NCBI GenBank assembly: GCA_934359535.1
Contig: CAKRLN010000128.1
Coordinates: 1-6,408 of the forward strand
DNA length: 6,408 nt
Origin: an uncultured Lachnospiraceae bacterium
Lineage (GTDB): Bacteria; Bacillota; Clostridia; Lachnospirales; Lachnospiraceae
Direction of reading: 5' to 3'
Part shown: piece after piece, positions 5,840 to 6,408 of the stretch
How positions within the stretch are numbered: position 1 is the first letter of the stretch
Layout: each line of letters starts with the position of its first letter
The notes under the pieces: generated by a model
Seen by the model: the letters and a program-made list of their open reading frames with translations, nothing else
Databases searched by the model: none
Told to the model about the DNA's origin: nothing
Made by a program: the position numbers and the translations under genes

Positions 5840-6408
5840 TCAGTCTGTTTCTGTTATCTGCCCGGAAGCGTTCGAAGGCAAATCGGAGATCTGCTTTCCT
5901 GTGACGTCCATGTGGTAATTGTCACGGATGATCAGTTCTGAAATTGGCACAATCTGATAGCCCTGCTCCTCTAAATTGGTAAGCATGGTATCCAGTGCGT
6001 CCGCCGTGTATTTTGCCCCATTGTGGCACAAAATGATTGCGCCAGGTCCGAGTGCCTTGTGGTTACATACCGTATCAATGATCGATTGTACGCCGTAGTC
6101 CTTCCAGTCAAGGGAATCCACCGACCATTGTATCGGATAATAATTGCAGTCATAAGCCAGCTTTATGACATTGTTATCATATGCGCCATAAGGCGGACGG
6201 AACAGAAACATTTCATATCCGGTAAGCTCTTTTACCTTCTTGTGCACCGTCATAAGCTCTGACTTCATCTCATCTTTCGAAATCGTTGTCATATCGTAAT
6301 GATGTTCACTGTGATTGCCAAGATCATGCCCTTTTTCCACAAGCTTTTTCACACAGTCCGGATAACTTTCCACCCAGCCGCCAGTCATAAAAAAGGTCAC
6401 ATGCACCT
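5840..6408 (-). CDS. Polysaccharide deacetylase (NodB homology domain), N-terminus outside the window
   Basis: The minus-strand frame is open at the right edge and ends at TGA (5842-5840), leaving about 188 codons. The leftmost possible start in view is a GTG at 6406-6404, but it encodes an internal Val in VHVTFFMTGGW, a family-conserved strand, so the true start lies outside. NodB motifs visible, counted from that Val: motif 2 GNHSEHH with metal ligands His32 and His36; motif 3 RPPYGAYD (Arg70); motif 4 WSVDSLDW (Asp97, Trp101); motif 5 GAIILCHNG with His128. Motif 1 (TFDD, the catalytic base) would be about 30 residues upstream, out of view. These enzymes remove N-acetyl groups from peptidoglycan or other polysaccharides, usually outside the membrane. 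The TFFxxGGWVExYP style and the C-terminal ISELI...NYHMDVTGKQ recall clostridial PdaB/YlxY-like proteins linked to sporulation or cell-wall modification, but the subgroup is uncertain. It is convergent with the luxS-mtnN operon and functionally unrelated as far as can be seen. Confidence 0.93.
   Translation of the reverse strand, partial: VHVTFFMTGGWVESYPDCVKKLVEKGHDLGNHSEHHYDMTTISKDEMKSELMTVHKKVKELTGYEMFLFRPPYGAYDNNVIKLAYDCNYYPIQWSVDSLDWKDYGVQSIIDTVCNHKALGPGAIILCHNGAKYTADALDTMLTNLEEQGYQIVPISELIIRDNYHMDVTGKQISDLPSNASGQITETD

Noticed and set aside
5781..5918. A 45-codon plus-strand frame starting with ATG at 5781 after GAAAGG.
   Set aside because: The GAAAGG is only 1-2 nt from the ATG, the frame lies directly after a terminator, and most of it is antisense to the deacetylase gene.
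1..6408. Mobile elements, CRISPR arrays, tRNA or rRNA genes, or phage-type defence genes.
   Set aside because: No transposase, integrase, spaced direct repeats, cloverleaf or rRNA-like sequence was seen; all large frames are explained by housekeeping or signalling families.

Overview
The window looks like chromosomal DNA of an anaerobic Firmicute of the class Clostridia, most likely a motile member of the Lachnospiraceae (Roseburia/Agathobacter/Lachnospira-like). This is inferred from the AT-leaning composition, strong AGGAGG-type ribosome binding sites, the style of the protein families, and a chemoreceptor beside luxS. No species can be named from the sequence alone.

Layout from left to right: (1) 1-826, the 3' part of a LacI/GalR-family regulator whose DNA-binding end lies outside the window, closed by a rho-independent terminator at about 875-903. 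(2) A good sigma-A promoter at 925-953 with a palindrome laid over its -35 and spacer, leading to pepF (oligoendopeptidase F, 996-2789). (3) A chemoreceptor (MCP, 2821-4290) with six predicted membrane segments and no visible extracellular sensor domain. (4) luxS (4310-4771), 19 nt behind it. (5) mtnN/pfs (4871-5569), separated from luxS by 99 nt that hold an imperfect hairpin. (6) A long hairpin followed by a T-run at 5586-5642, which closes the set. (7) A non-coding stretch of about 270 bp (5570-5839) with further hairpins, a second strong terminator, and promoter-like sequences on both strands. (8) The C-terminal two thirds of a NodB-type polysaccharide deacetylase on the minus strand, running off the right edge.

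The four middle genes share a strand, and the gaps between them are 30, 19 and 99 nt. No clear promoter or terminator was seen between them, so a pepF-MCP-luxS-mtnN transcript from the promoter at 925-953 is plausible. MtnN and LuxS catalyse consecutive steps: S-adenosylhomocysteine is split to adenine plus S-ribosylhomocysteine, which is then split to homocysteine plus DPD, the autoinducer-2 precursor. The chemoreceptor is the interesting partner. Receptor methylation by CheR consumes SAM and makes the S-adenosylhomocysteine that MtnN and LuxS recycle, and AI-2 is a known chemoattractant in other bacteria. Any functional link here is inference from gene order.

No mobile element, CRISPR array, tRNA or rRNA was seen. 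The genes are ordinary and intact apart from the two cut by the window edges. The less explained parts are the non-coding structures around mtnN and the pepF promoter palindrome.
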